A stretch of DNA of 64,000 nucleotides from Iris pallida (lineage: Eukaryota > Streptophyta > Magnoliopsida > Asparagales > Iridaceae). The position numbers and the translations under genes were made by a program. The DNA lies in assembly GCA_029216955.1 (NCBI GenBank), contig JANAVB010005597.1, positions 48,524,703 to 48,588,702 of the forward strand, read 5' to 3'. Shown in pieces: positions 1-9,459 of this stretch; positions within the stretch are counted from its first letter, which is position 1, and each line of letters starts with the position of its first letter. Under the pieces are notes generated by a model. It did not search any database. It was given only the letters and a program-made list of their open reading frames with translations, and had not been told where the DNA came from.

Positions 1-1
1 A

Positions 2-790
2 TCTTACTACATTGAGAAGATGCTCATACGCTATGGGTATAAGGATCTTCCAGGGATCGATATGCCATACAGGTGTGATCAGAAGCTGAAGCCAAACTCG
101 AGGGAAAGCGTCAGAAAGCTGGAGTATTCTAGCATTATCGGAAGTTTAATGTACGCAACCACTGTCACAAGGCCTGACATAGCTTTCGCCGTAGGAATTT
201 TGAGTCGGTTCACAAGCAACCCAGGGGTTGAGCACTGAAAAGCTGTGAAGCGGATGATGAGATATCTCAAGAAGACACAGACATATGCACTGCACTACAA
301 CGGGTATCCGACATTAGTGGAAGGCTTCAGTGATGCTAGCTGGTGTTCAGAGGTGGAAAGCGAGAGATCCACAGGTGGATATGTCTTTTCCTTTGGTGGA
401 GCTGCTATATCGTGGAAGTCGAAGAAGCAGACTATACTCTCTCGTTCCTTCATGGAATCTGAATTCTATGCACTTGAAACTGCAGCAAATGAAGCAGAAT
501 GGTTTCGGGAGCTTATGTATGATCTTCCAGTGGTTGGGGCTCAGATACCAACGATACCGATATACTGTGACAACCAGGCGACTGCGGCGGTGGCATCAAA
601 TGACCTCTTCAACGGGAAGAAGAGGACTGTACGGTTGATGCACAGGGCAGTAAACGATCTTATCAAAAGAGGTATAATTGCAGTGGTTGATGTTCGGAGT
701 CAGGAGAACCTGGCAGATCCGTTCACAAAGGGCCTCAAGCGCCAGTTGGTCGATGACACAGCTTGTAAAATGCGCTTGAAGGCATTCTGA
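2..790 (+). pseudogene. copia polyprotein C-terminus (RT tail + RNase H), one nonsense codon
   Basis: The frame is open from the window edge to a TGA at 236-238, then continues in the same frame to the natural stop at 788-790. The stop falls where copia elements usually have a tryptophan in the 'HW-A-V-KR-RYL' block, so a TGG-to-TGA change is the likely lesion. After the stop come the RNase H motifs: GFSDASWCSE (first acidic residue), ISWKSKKQTILSRSFMESEFYA, IYCDNQATAAVASN and the terminal ENLADPFTKGL. The product would be the 3' end of the Gag-Pol polyprotein, making reverse transcriptase and RNase H for cDNA synthesis in cytoplasmic particles. The N-terminal gag, protease and integrase parts are outside the window. 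Confidence 0.88.
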
Positions 791-1080
791 TAGTGTGTCT
801 TTGTAATCCTACCATAAAGTTTTATGTTATTAGTTCAAAGTAAAATCTACTAAGCATCTAACTTTTGGTTCAAAGGAGGATCACTGACTGGGAAACTATC
901 AGGTAACAGTGGGTACTTGTTCTCTGGAACATGGAAGGGATACGGACCCATAACCACTGTTGTCTACTATGTATTTTCTGCAGAAAAAATAGATCCTGTA
1001 GAAGGTTGGCTTAAACGCCTTAATGAGTCCTCAGGCAGAGTGAATGCCTGGTGTACTTTATAGGAAGCATGGTAGAGCAG

Positions 1081-1530
1081 CACTACAAGGAGTGAAACTC
1101 CATGCTACAGTGGGGTGACTCCACCATGAGGTTCCCAGGTCTGAGGTAATGCCTCGGCTTTGCAAGCCAAGTCATAGCGACGTAGCACCGCAAATAGGCA
1201 GGTAGCCTAATGCTGTATGACGTAATTAAAGAGTTATAGACAGCACTACAAAGGGGAGAATGGCCCCATGTTACAGTGGCACGACACCACGATGAGGTAC
1301 CCCATTAGGGGTAAAGCCTCGGCCTTGTAAGCCATGTCTTTGCGGTGTAACACCGCAAGGAAGCCTTAGGCTTCATGCTGAGTAGATTGGCACTACAAAG
1401 AGGCTGAGACCTCATGCTACAGTAGTATGACACTATGATGAGGTTCCCAGGTAGGGGTAATGCCTCGGCTTCAGGCCATGTCATAGCGGCGTTGCACCGC
1501 AAGGAAGCGCAAGGCTTCATGCCATATCTC
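1081..1530 (+). repeat. three diverged ~150-163 bp repeats in the copia 3' non-coding region
   Basis: Copies start with 'cactaca' at about 1081, 1244 and 1391. Each repeats the order: purine-rich inverted pair, 'atgctacagt', 'gatgaggt', 'gcctcgg', and 'gc...accgcaagg'. Each copy contains several short self-complementary arms, such as gcggtgtaacaccgc and aagccttaggctt in copy 2, which suggests the repeats fold as RNA. No coding potential is seen. Confidence 0.75.
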
Positions 1531-2207
1531 TTTAATAAAGAACTCACATATAGTGTTTGGAAAGAGATATCAGGCCGTCTCTTGAGGGTAAACTTGTAGA
1601 CGTCCAAAATTATACACTGAAACCAAGCTGGCACAGGGCCTTTAATGTGCAGCCAGAAGCACACGTAACTACACTTTGTGAGTGAGAAAAATTACAATTG
1701 TGGTACAGAATTCAAGGCGTAGTCCATTCTTGTATCACATTGTTATTTAACACATACGAAGAGATTCAAGTCGTCAGCGACATCTATCCTAATGCAAAAT
1801 GGACAGTTACTGTGGGGAACGCTCAACCCTGGACACATATATACGTTGTGATATGTGAGGGATTGTTGGTGCTTTCTTTACATGGAGAGAGCTTGCTCTC
1901 AACATGCCTTGTAAAATTTTAGTCCCACATCGGAAATGCACCATGAGTTATCTCAACATATATACTTGGTTGTGTTGTTGAGAGATGCACATGGGGTGGT
2001 GACCCTAAGGAGGGAACCATGTGGATGATTTTGCTAGGAGGTAAGAATAAGGCTCCAAGGATTAAGCATTAATGCTTTTGTCATTCTCTTGGATTAATTC
2101 TATTTGGAGCTAAGCCTCAAAGGGGCTTACCGACTCGGACTCGGGCTCATGAGGCGTATTGTGGCATTTTGTTGGCACATTTTGCACTTAGCACGTCAGC
2201 AGTCATG

Positions 2208-2450
2208 CGGCTTATATGCGGCATGCGGCTCATATGCGGCCTCATGCGGCCATGCGGCCACGCGACCATGCGGCTCATGCGGCCATGCGGCCACGCGACC
2301 ATGCGGCTCATGCGGCCATGCGGCTCGTGCGGCCTATGCGGTCCATGCGGCTCATGCGGTCCATGCGGCCCATGCGGCTCATACGGCTCATGTGGTCCAT
2401 GCGGCTCATGCGGTCCATGCGGCCATGAGGCCATGCGGCTCATGCGGTCA
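2208..2450 (+). repeat. CATGCGGC/T minisatellite inside the copia LTR
   Basis: About 240 bp consists of tandem 8-11 bp variants of 'catgcggctcatgcggcc', followed by (ctg)n at 2450-2471. The long Ala/His-rich or Pro/His-rich frames seen here on both strands are by-products of the repeat. Each unit carries a CpG, so this is a methylation-prone block upstream of the LTR TATA box. Confidence 0.85.
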
Positions 2451-2548
2451 GGCTGCTGCTGCTGCTGCTGCCGCATGGGGGGCTCCGCTGACTGTGCAGA
2501 CTACAAGTCAGTTATGGAAAGACTGATTCAATGCGATTAATTCAGATC

Positions 2549-2636
2549 CACTTTTTGTGGGATTTGAATTAATTTCGTTGCTATCTTTGTGGGATTTGAA
2601 TTAATCTCGTTGCTATCTTTTTGGGATTTGATTCAA
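2549..2636 (+). repeat. tandem ~38-bp repeat in the copia LTR
   Basis: The phrase 'tttgtgggatttgaattaat' followed by 'cgttgctatc' occurs twice in full and once truncated, just upstream of the LTR TATA box. Its position suggests a U3 enhancer-like repeat. That role is inferred from position only. Confidence 0.65.
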
Positions 2637-2678
2637 TCTTTCCATAACTGAAGAGGCGGCTAGGGTTTCCACCCTCTC

Positions 2679-2686
2679 TATATATA
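2679..2686 (+). promoter_or_regulatory. TATA box of the copia LTR
   Basis: 'ctctctatatatactctc' is a clean TATA context about 420 bp before the LTR end. Transcription would start near 2710 and mark the U3/R border. Confidence 0.55.
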
Positions 2687-3177
2687 CTCTCTTCTGGCCT
2701 CCTTTGTGGCTACTACGAAAAATTATAAGTCAGAAAAGGAGAAAGAGAGGGTGAGCTGCTGCCACCATTGCAAGTCCATCCGAGGAGTCAGAAAAGAGGT
2801 GACTTCGAGCGTTCCACAAGTTCTTCAAACTTGCTGGTTCCTGGAAGCAGTTCGTGTGGGACGAATCTTGCTTTGAGCAACGGTGTTTTGACACCCAGCA
2901 ACTGTTCTTCATCTAATCTTTCTCTAGATAATTGTAACTCGTTCTGTCCCAATTGCAACACGTTTGTAAGGAAGAACGAGAGATCTTCTCTTCTCTATTT
3001 CCCTCCTTCATATTGTAATTTGGCTATTTGTTTTTTATATCATTGTAGATTTTTGTTGCATCTGTTTTACCATCTTTGATCAAGCCCCGGGACTAACAAA
3101 AAGAAGCCATAAGAAATCATAAAAGGTGTCTTAGAATTGTCAAATCCCGTCATTCAAAACAAACGGATTAGAATATC

Positions 3178-3474
3178 CAGGGTCGGCCTAGGCGACCGTC
3201 CAAGCCCCACAAATTAGGAAGGCCTCAATTTTTTTTTTTTTTTTGGGTATATATAGCATTTGTAATGTGTTAAATATCGGTGTTCGTACAAAATAACATA
3301 GTAACTTACTTAGTATAGTTGGTTTTCATTTATACCCAATATGTAGAAGGTTAAGAGTTTAGGACTTAGTGGAAGCTATTTTGTTTTTTCAAATGGTTTC
3401 AGTTTTTTTTTTTTTTAAAAGGGGTACCATTTTAAATTTTGTCCTTAGTCCCTAAAACCTGTGAACCGGCCCTG
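3178..3474. mobile_element. hAT-like MITE (CAGGGYCGG ends)
   Basis: The segment begins CAGGGTCGGCCTAGG and ends with the complement of CAGGGCCGGTTCACAGG. The interior is AT-rich and non-coding with long T runs. The 8 bp outside each end (agaatatc and aaaatacc) match at 6 of 8 positions, compatible with an old hAT 8-bp duplication. Confidence 0.6.
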
Positions 3475-4266
3475 AAAATACCATAAGGATTTCCATAATT
3501 TTCATCTATGTACAAATGTTAGAGATTGTATTTTATAAGCATTATGATCCATCCCTGCAATAAATTATTACACCTACAAAATAATTAGATTAACATGTGT
3601 CATAACTATATGATGGCTCAGGGCCGGGGGTGAGTTCCCATGATATTTAGATGTTGGAGTGTGAACTGTTGTTTGGACTGGGATTTGGAAAAAAAAAAAT
3701 GGGATATAGACTGACATGAATAAAGAAAAGGATAAACTGGAGCCCATCCTAACCCACCACTGGCTCTGCCCTTCGGCACAACATCGGCCTGGCTGTACGA
3801 CATATTTCATCATCCACTTCGTATAAACTCTTACTGATGCCGTTTGGTTAATTTTGAGTCGAATTTGTCACTTCCCGAATATGTTGAACTATAGACTCGA
3901 AAACCTGCGAAACCTGCAAAACCGGGCTCAGGGATTTCCAAACCCCAGTGACCAACTTACGTCCTTATTACTAGGTTTCCATAAACCTCTCTCTTTGGCT
4001 GCCACTGCAACCACTGCTTTCCCTCTGGCCCCAAGAGAGAGAGAATGAAATGTGTTTGCAATCGAGGGGAGGGGACCCCAGAAATCGCAGCTGCATGCAA
4101 TCCAAATAGGAATTATTGAGCCGGAGGGCCACCGCTGCGCTGCTGCAGAGGCAGTGTGGTGCGGAGGATTGATACAGAAAATTAACAACGCCGCGGGCCC
4201 ATTTCCCTCTCCATCCGGACAGCGACCCCTACAGAAAAAGGAGTCCCTCTGTCCGTTTCCTCAGCA
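3475..4266. other. intergenic, upstream of the CONSTANS-like gene
   Basis: No gene is seen. A second CAGGGCCGG-like end occurs at about 3619, with a possible partner (tggctctgccctt) near 3770. This may be another decayed transposon. Part of the CONSTANS-like promoter lies at the right end. Confidence 0.5.
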
Positions 4267-4508
4267 GTGGGGCCCCACCAGAAATCCAGCCGAGGGGCCT
4301 CCCACCAATCAGAAGCCGAGCAAACGGATCACCTTTTCCCGCCCGACCAATCACCGTTCGCTTAGCCTACAACTGGGTCCCGCGAGGAACCCCTTCATCT
4401 ACTCCCTTCCCGCCACCACCAGCAAAAGCGCATCGCCAGTGGGTCCCCACTAAATTCCGAATAATTGCTATTTGCTCCCATTGTCAGCGTCATTCCCAAA
4501 TATATATA
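4267..4508 (+). promoter_or_regulatory. proximal promoter of the CONSTANS-like gene: two palindromic TCP-type sites, CCAAT boxes, TATA
   Basis: GTGGGGCCCCAC at 4267-4278 is a perfect palindrome and GTGGGTCCCCAC at 4439-4450 is nearly one. Both contain the class I TCP core GTGGGNCC and its complement. Two CCAAT boxes lie between them (ccaccaatcag near 4302 and gaccaatcacc near 4346). A TATA-like 'aatatatataca' stands at about 4497-4508, some 45 bp before the start codon. CCAAT and TCP sites are common upstream of CONSTANS-like genes; binding here is inferred. Confidence 0.5.
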
Positions 4509-4550
4509 CAAAACTCTGTTGATATTTTTATTCTACTCAAGCAAAAAATA

Positions 4551-5935
4551 ATGAACCTGCACGAGAAGAACCACCGGTCATCATCGGCGACCGCCAACGC
4601 CGTCGGCGGAAAGACCGCCCGCGCATGCGACAGCTGTCTGCGCCGACGGGCCCGCTGGTACTGCGCTGCGGACGACGCCTTCCTCTGCCAAGCTTGCGAC
4701 TCCTCCGTCCACTCTGCCAACCCCCTCGCCCGCCGCCACGACCGCGTCCGCCTCAAGACCGCGTCGTCGTCTCTGGCGTCGCCGAAGGACGATTTGGTCG
4801 ACTCGTGCGGCGCTCCGACCTGGCACCACGGGTTCAAGCGCAAGGCGCGCACCCCGCGCAACAACCACGCCAAGTCGATGTCGTTCCTGAAGCCCGCACC
4901 GCGCGTGCCGGATCTCGAACTCGCAGAGGCGGAGGAGGAGGAGCAGGAGCAGCTTATCTACCGCGTGCCGATATTCGACCCGGTCCTCTCCGAGTTCTGC
5001 TCGCCTCCTGCTGCCGACGACGTCGTGATCAATCCGTTGGTCGAGGATACGAAGCCGGCTTCTGTCAGTCGGTTGGTGGTGTCGGCTGACAATTGTCACG
5101 GACACGGCTTTGTCGGGTTCAATCCGTCCGATATGGAGCTCGCGGAGTTCGCTGCCGATGTCGAGAGCCTGCTCGGCCAGGGGCTCGAAGAGGACTCTTT
5201 CTGCATGGATGATGCGCTGGGCCTGATGGATGCGAGGGACGAAGACATGAGCCAGGTGAAGGTCGAAGTGGACGTCATCAACGCTGTCGACGGAGGGGGC
5301 TTCGACAGAAGCAACTTCAATATGGAGATGGAGCTCTCCAGGGAGTCGTTGGACATCAATTTCGACTGCGAATCGCCTGCGGCAGGAGAGGAGGTTGAGG
5401 AGCAGAAGCTGGGCGTGGCTGCGGAGGGAAACGGAGCGAAGATCGGACTGAGGCTGGATTACGAGGCTGTAATCGCGGCGTGGTCCTGCCGCGGGTGCTC
5501 GCCTTGGACTGACGGTGAGCGGCCGCAGTTCAATCCGAACGACTGCTGGCCGGACTTCATGGTCAGTAAAATCCCTATATTTGTATATATATAGTAATTC
5601 AAATCCATTTCACTGCACCGAACCAAAACTTTGAAGCTGTACTGAAGATGATTGGTGATTGCTTTGTATAGGGGATTTCGGGAGGAGGAGCAGATGTTCA
5701 AGGGAGCTACGGAGACATCTGGTACGGAGGCCACGCAGCGGTGGCGGACGGAGGGCGGGAGGCGCGAGTGTCGAGGTACCGCGAGAAGCGGAGGACAAGG
5801 CTCTTCTCGAAGAAGATCCGATACGAGGTCCGGAAGCTCAACGCGGAGAAGCGGCCACGGATGAAGGGCCGGTTCGTCAAGCGCTCGTCGTTCCCGGTGG
5901 TCGCAGGTGCGCCGGCCGGCTACACCTACGCATGA
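4551..5935 (+). CDS. CONSTANS-like zinc-finger protein, single B-box plus CCT domain (COL group II type)
   Basis: There are two exons, 4551-5561 and 5672-5935. The 110-bp intron begins gtcagt and ends tatag, joins in phase 0, and yields 424 aa. Residues 26-68 form one B-box with C26, C29, C38, D41, C46, C49, H54 and H63 in place. Residues ~366-408 form the CCT domain ([20 protein letters not shown]... to GRFVKR), encoded entirely by exon 2. An acidic middle section (EAEEEEQEQ) and the conserved '[10 protein letters not shown]' just before the splice site match COL6/7/8/16-type proteins, which have one B-box rather than two. This class acts in the nucleus as transcriptional regulators of light responses, flowering or chlorophyll content. 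CCT domains bind NF-Y partners and CCACA/CORE sites. Exons are much richer in G+C than the flanks. The first ATG in frame is used. No break is seen, so the gene looks functional. The exact orthologue is not assigned. Confidence 0.93.
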
Positions 5936-7250
5936 AGAAATCCCCAAACAACTCGTCGACTCTACTGAATTTTACTATAATCATTTCGAACTTTCGTTAA
6001 TTATGCCAAGAAGAACAGCGACCACTGTTCTTCGCGTATAATTAATTCACTTTTAGCTTAATTGTTTTCTTTTTCTGCAAATTAAGCTGGCAGTGTTCAG
6101 TTGCCTATATCCTCCTTTTTTAAAGGATTTAATAAGGGAATAATGTTAACTTTCAGTACAGTGACTGTGAGCCTGTATCTCTTTTTTCTTGCCGGCAGTT
6201 CTGTATTCTTTTTCTTGCTGGCAGTTCTGAGATGACAAGGGAAGAAAAAAAAATGGAAATTGTAAATTGATGTGTAAATGTTATATTAGTCGCAATTTCT
6301 TTTCTTGTACTAATAAATAAATGTAATTGATGTTTGTTTATATATCTAAGTTCTTCTTTTGTAGCATCGATCTATTAGTACATAATTGGACTAATAGGAA
6401 TATCTATTAGTACATAATTGGACTAATAGGAATATCAATAATTCTGTCGTGACTTTGCGGTTTAAACAAGGATTGATTCAGTGAACATAAATTCAGCAAA
6501 ACAAAATTGTTTAAACAATGATTGATTCAAGAAAAACGATATTTTGTCTACGGTATGTGACTATGGGATGTGACAGCAGCTCACGTGGCCGAATCCCTTT
6601 GCACCCCCCTCCCCTCCATAATTTGTTTGGACCCGCCACCAGTATTCCTACCAATGGAACGGTGACATGGGATCTGCAGTCACAGCCCGCTAAATGATTA
6701 TTGATATTGAAGAATGATGAAACTAGAACATTGGAACCGTCCCACATCGTTTCAGTTCCTGTATATTGAATTTGACTTTGAATTTTTTATACAATTCTGA
6801 CTATAAATTCTTGGAACCTTTTGCTATAATCATGTGATAAGCAAGACATAGCTACCTAAATTATGAGGAAGTTTGTCCCCCTTTTTTTTAGGGAGGGCCA
6901 TCAGAAAATGAAGAAAGCTAACATGTAACGAGAAGTGATATACTAGCTATCTCAGTTACACACACAATAGGTTAAAATTTCTTTAAAGTGCACCAAAACT
7001 CTAACTCTAACTCTAACTCGTGGTGTGAGGCGGGCCGGGCTGGATTATGATTTCGATTAGGTCTCGGTTGTGATTCTTCTCATAATTCATAGACCTAATT
7101 TTCATTACACGGTTATGATTTTCGAATAAATGCATGATCAAAGAGGAGAAGACTCACTTGTATAGCGTGAAGGATGAGGAGGAGAGGCAATGACTCTCAT
7201 CGGACACGAGAAGGAAGAGAAGGAGCAAAGCGGCTCGTCGGGCAGGGGAG
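5936..7250. other. 3' UTR of the CONSTANS-like gene and intergenic DNA
   Basis: The first ~400 bp is AT-rich, with 'aataaataaatg' near 6310 as a likely poly(A) signal. A perfect 32-bp tandem duplication lies at 6371-6434 (unit starting tctattagtacataattg). 'gtttaaacaa(g/t)gattgattca' recurs at about 6461 and 6508. No gene is seen. Confidence 0.55.
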
Positions 7251-7283
7251 GACGTGGAGAGGGGCAAGATCTCGTCGACGCAC

Positions 7284-7315
7284 GGAGAAGGAGAAGGAGA
7301 AGGAGAAGGAGAAGG
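7284..7315 (+). repeat. (GGAGAA)n microsatellite
   Basis: Tandem 'gagaag' units run here. The Leu-rich frame on the opposite strand is a by-product of this repeat. Confidence 0.9.
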
Positions 7316-7719
7316 GGTTGGGGCAAAAATAATCCGTCGCTAAAGAGTCACTAAGTCATCACTGTAAAATTTTGATACGTGTTAACGACAGACTTGCGAT
7401 GGAATGTTGTACGTGTTTGTTTACATCGATTCAATACGCAGTCGATTGGTACTCGTTGATCCGTAGCTAGCTCAAAGACGAATCATATTCAGCCACGAGA
7501 ACTTCAGCTATGTGGCAATGTTAGTAACAAACAATAGCTAATATTAGTTAACATTAATAAAAATCATAATAATATCAATAATAATAATAAAAGAATAGCA
7601 ACAATATCAATATTCATTAAAGATATGAATTATTCAATATTCATATTGAGCTTTACATATATATATCTTATTGCATGCTCCAACACTTACCAAAATTTAG
7701 AAGAATAGAAGGACTATCC

Positions 7720-7965
7720 AAGAGAAAAGAGAGAACACAGTTCTATGTCAAAAAGAGTTTCCTCTCTATTGAAGCTGAACATTTTTGCAACGACGCTTGT
7801 CCGAGTGATCCATCAACATATTAGCACCTTTTTTAGTTGTCCGACGAGGACAAAGAGTTTTCCAGAAATTTTTAGAACTTGTTGGTTACAGGAATTGAAT
7901 CGACGGATACAATCGAATCTCATTTTGAGCAACAGTGATTTTGACCGCCCAACAAGCCAGATTTC
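7720..7965 (+). mobile_element. relic of a copia LTR related to the one at 1864-3098
   Basis: The order 'cgaggacaaagagtttt', 'gaacttgttggtta', 'ttttgagcaacagtgattttgac' and 'cccaacaa' parallels 2780-2905 of the copia LTR ('cgaggagtcagaaaag', 'aacttgctggttcc', 'tttgagcaacggtgttttgac', 'acccagcaac'). I read it as an older diverged copy of the R/U5 region of the same lineage. Boundaries are not defined. Confidence 0.5.
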
Positions 7966-8335
7966 ATAGAACAATTTCACTGTTTTCTTTTCATCAACGG
8001 ATTCTTTCCGCTTGCCATTTTTAACTGCCGATGATTCTTCTCTTAGCAATTTTAATCATTATAAACTTTTTATATCAAGCTAAACTTGTTGTCATGAGTC
8101 ACATTAATCTTTCACAGACTTGTAGGAACTTTTTCAAAAATTATATAACAATTTTAATGCGAGAGCCCTTGTGATACTCTCTAAATTGCAAGAATCTCAT
8201 CGATTATCACTTTAGAGTCACATAAGTCCATACAAGTCTTTGAATTCAAACTTTCACGAGCTAGAGAAGTTCGATGACAAACAATACAAAATCAGAACCT
8301 ACTTTAAACCCCCTAAAAAAATCAACAACTTTGGA

Positions 8336-8534
<199 letters not shown>

Positions 8535-8536
<2 letters not shown>

Positions 8537-8654
8537 GACCTTTAGCCTAGTGGTTAAGAGAGATGCATGTGGCAATATAACAAATGACCTTTAGTCTAGT
8601 GGTTAAGAGAGATGCATGCGGCCCAAGTGGTCGAAGTTCGAGCCCCAGTGGAGA

Positions 8655-8657
<3 letters not shown>
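8535..8657 (+). mobile_element. tRNA-derived SINE, copy 1 (half unit + full unit)
   Basis: A truncated unit (8535-8580, A box TAGCCTAGTGG at 8543-8553) is followed by a full unit with A box TAGTCTAGTGG at 8592-8602 and B box AGTTCGAGCCC at 8635-8645. Both boxes match the pol III consensus (TRGYNNARNGG and RGTTCRANNCC) with a normal 32-bp spacing. The unit has no tRNA cloverleaf or anticodon and ends in (ta)n, as SINEs with simple-repeat tails do. Confidence 0.72.
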
Positions 8658-8695
<38 letters not shown>

Positions 8696-8697
<2 letters not shown>

Positions 8698-8815
8698 GAC
8701 CTTTAGCCTAGTGGTTAAAAGAGATGCATGTGGCCATATAACAAATGACCTTTAGTCTAGTGGTTAAGAGAGATGCATGCGGCCCAAGTGGTCGAAGTTC
8801 GAGCCCCAGTGGAGA

Positions 8816-8818
<3 letters not shown>
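8696..8818 (+). mobile_element. tRNA-derived SINE, copy 2 (tandem duplicate)
   Basis: This nearly exactly repeats copy 1 at a period of 161 bp, including the half unit, the full unit (A box 8753-8763, B box 8796-8806) and the (ta)n tail. Differences are few (ttaaaaga for ttaagaga, ggccatat for ggcaatat), so the duplication is recent. Confidence 0.72.
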
Positions 8819-8852
<34 letters not shown>

Positions 8853-8857
<5 letters not shown>

Positions 8858-9459
8858 TACAAAAGAAATAAACTAGAAATAGCTTTAACTAATAATTTAT
8901 ATAAAATAGATAAAAACTAAAACTAATTTATTAAATCATACTTTAAACTATTGAAATTTTGCTCGATCCTACTCGCAAAATAAATAAAATTGATTTAAAA
9001 CCGGATTTACTTATCCAATCTTAATCTCTTACAATCCTAAATAATCCCTAGGGGTTCATAATCAAATTAAATCGTAAATTCTATATAAGTGATCGAACCA
9101 TGCTCGAATCCCCTTGATAATTTGATAACTAAATCGAGACCCATCTAAAAACCCAGAGTCTTCGTTCATCGTCAAACGCCACTTCCCGAGCTATTGTGGA
9201 CGATCTAGATATAGATGCAAATAAGAAGCATATCAGCTCACAAGAAGCTTATTGCTGCTGCTGCTTCTTACAGATTTGTCGATTCTCTTTAACACCCTGA
9301 TGGCCCAATTTTTCTTCTTATGGAGTTGTCTGTTCTCTTTAATCTTAGGATATTGACGGCAACCAACAATTGTTCTATTGCAACTAGCCACAGGCCCACA
9401 TCCCCCTCTTGGGCCTGATTTAAATTTTACTGTTAACAACTTTTGAAACCTCTCCTACC
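8853..9459. other. AT-rich intergenic DNA
   Basis: No gene, RNA or clear repeat structure is seen. A 68-codon frame on the minus strand (9233-9439) has no recognisable motif and is not called. Confidence 0.5.

Larger units (their letters stand above)
1..3098 (+). mobile_element. Ty1/copia retrotransposon, 3' part (cut by window edge)
   Basis: This is the right-hand part of a copia element. It holds the end of the polyprotein (reverse transcriptase tail and RNase H), about 1 kb of non-coding 3' sequence with three structured repeats, and a 3' LTR. Copia is inferred from the motif order: an RT tail with SIIGSLMYATTVTRPDIAF, then RNase H with GFSDASW, SRSFMESEFYA and ENLADPFTKGL. The left half lies outside the window, so neither the 5' LTR nor the target duplication can be checked. 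Confidence 0.85.
1864..3098 (+). repeat. 3' LTR of the copia element
   Basis: A purine-rich stretch ending 'gtgagggat' is followed by TGTTGGTG at 1864. The block 'agtcccacatcgg' common in plant copia LTRs follows 60 bp later. The right boundary is placed at 'gggactaaca' (3098), giving near-complementary ends (TGTTGG/CTAACA) and a length of 1235 bp. A TATA box lies at 2679-2686. The boundary is inferred because the partner LTR is not in the window. Confidence 0.7.

Noticed and set aside
2104..2540. Four overlapping Ala/His/Arg/Pro/Cys-rich frames on both strands
   Set aside because: All are produced by the CATGCGGC minisatellite inside the copia LTR.
4581..5105. Minus-strand and alternative plus-strand frames over the B-box exon
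   Set aside because: GC-bias shadows of the CONSTANS-like gene.
8582..8657. tRNA gene candidate with A and B boxes
   Set aside because: No acceptor stem, anticodon arm or T-arm pairing can be drawn, and it is tandemly repeated with (ta)n tails. It is called a SINE instead.
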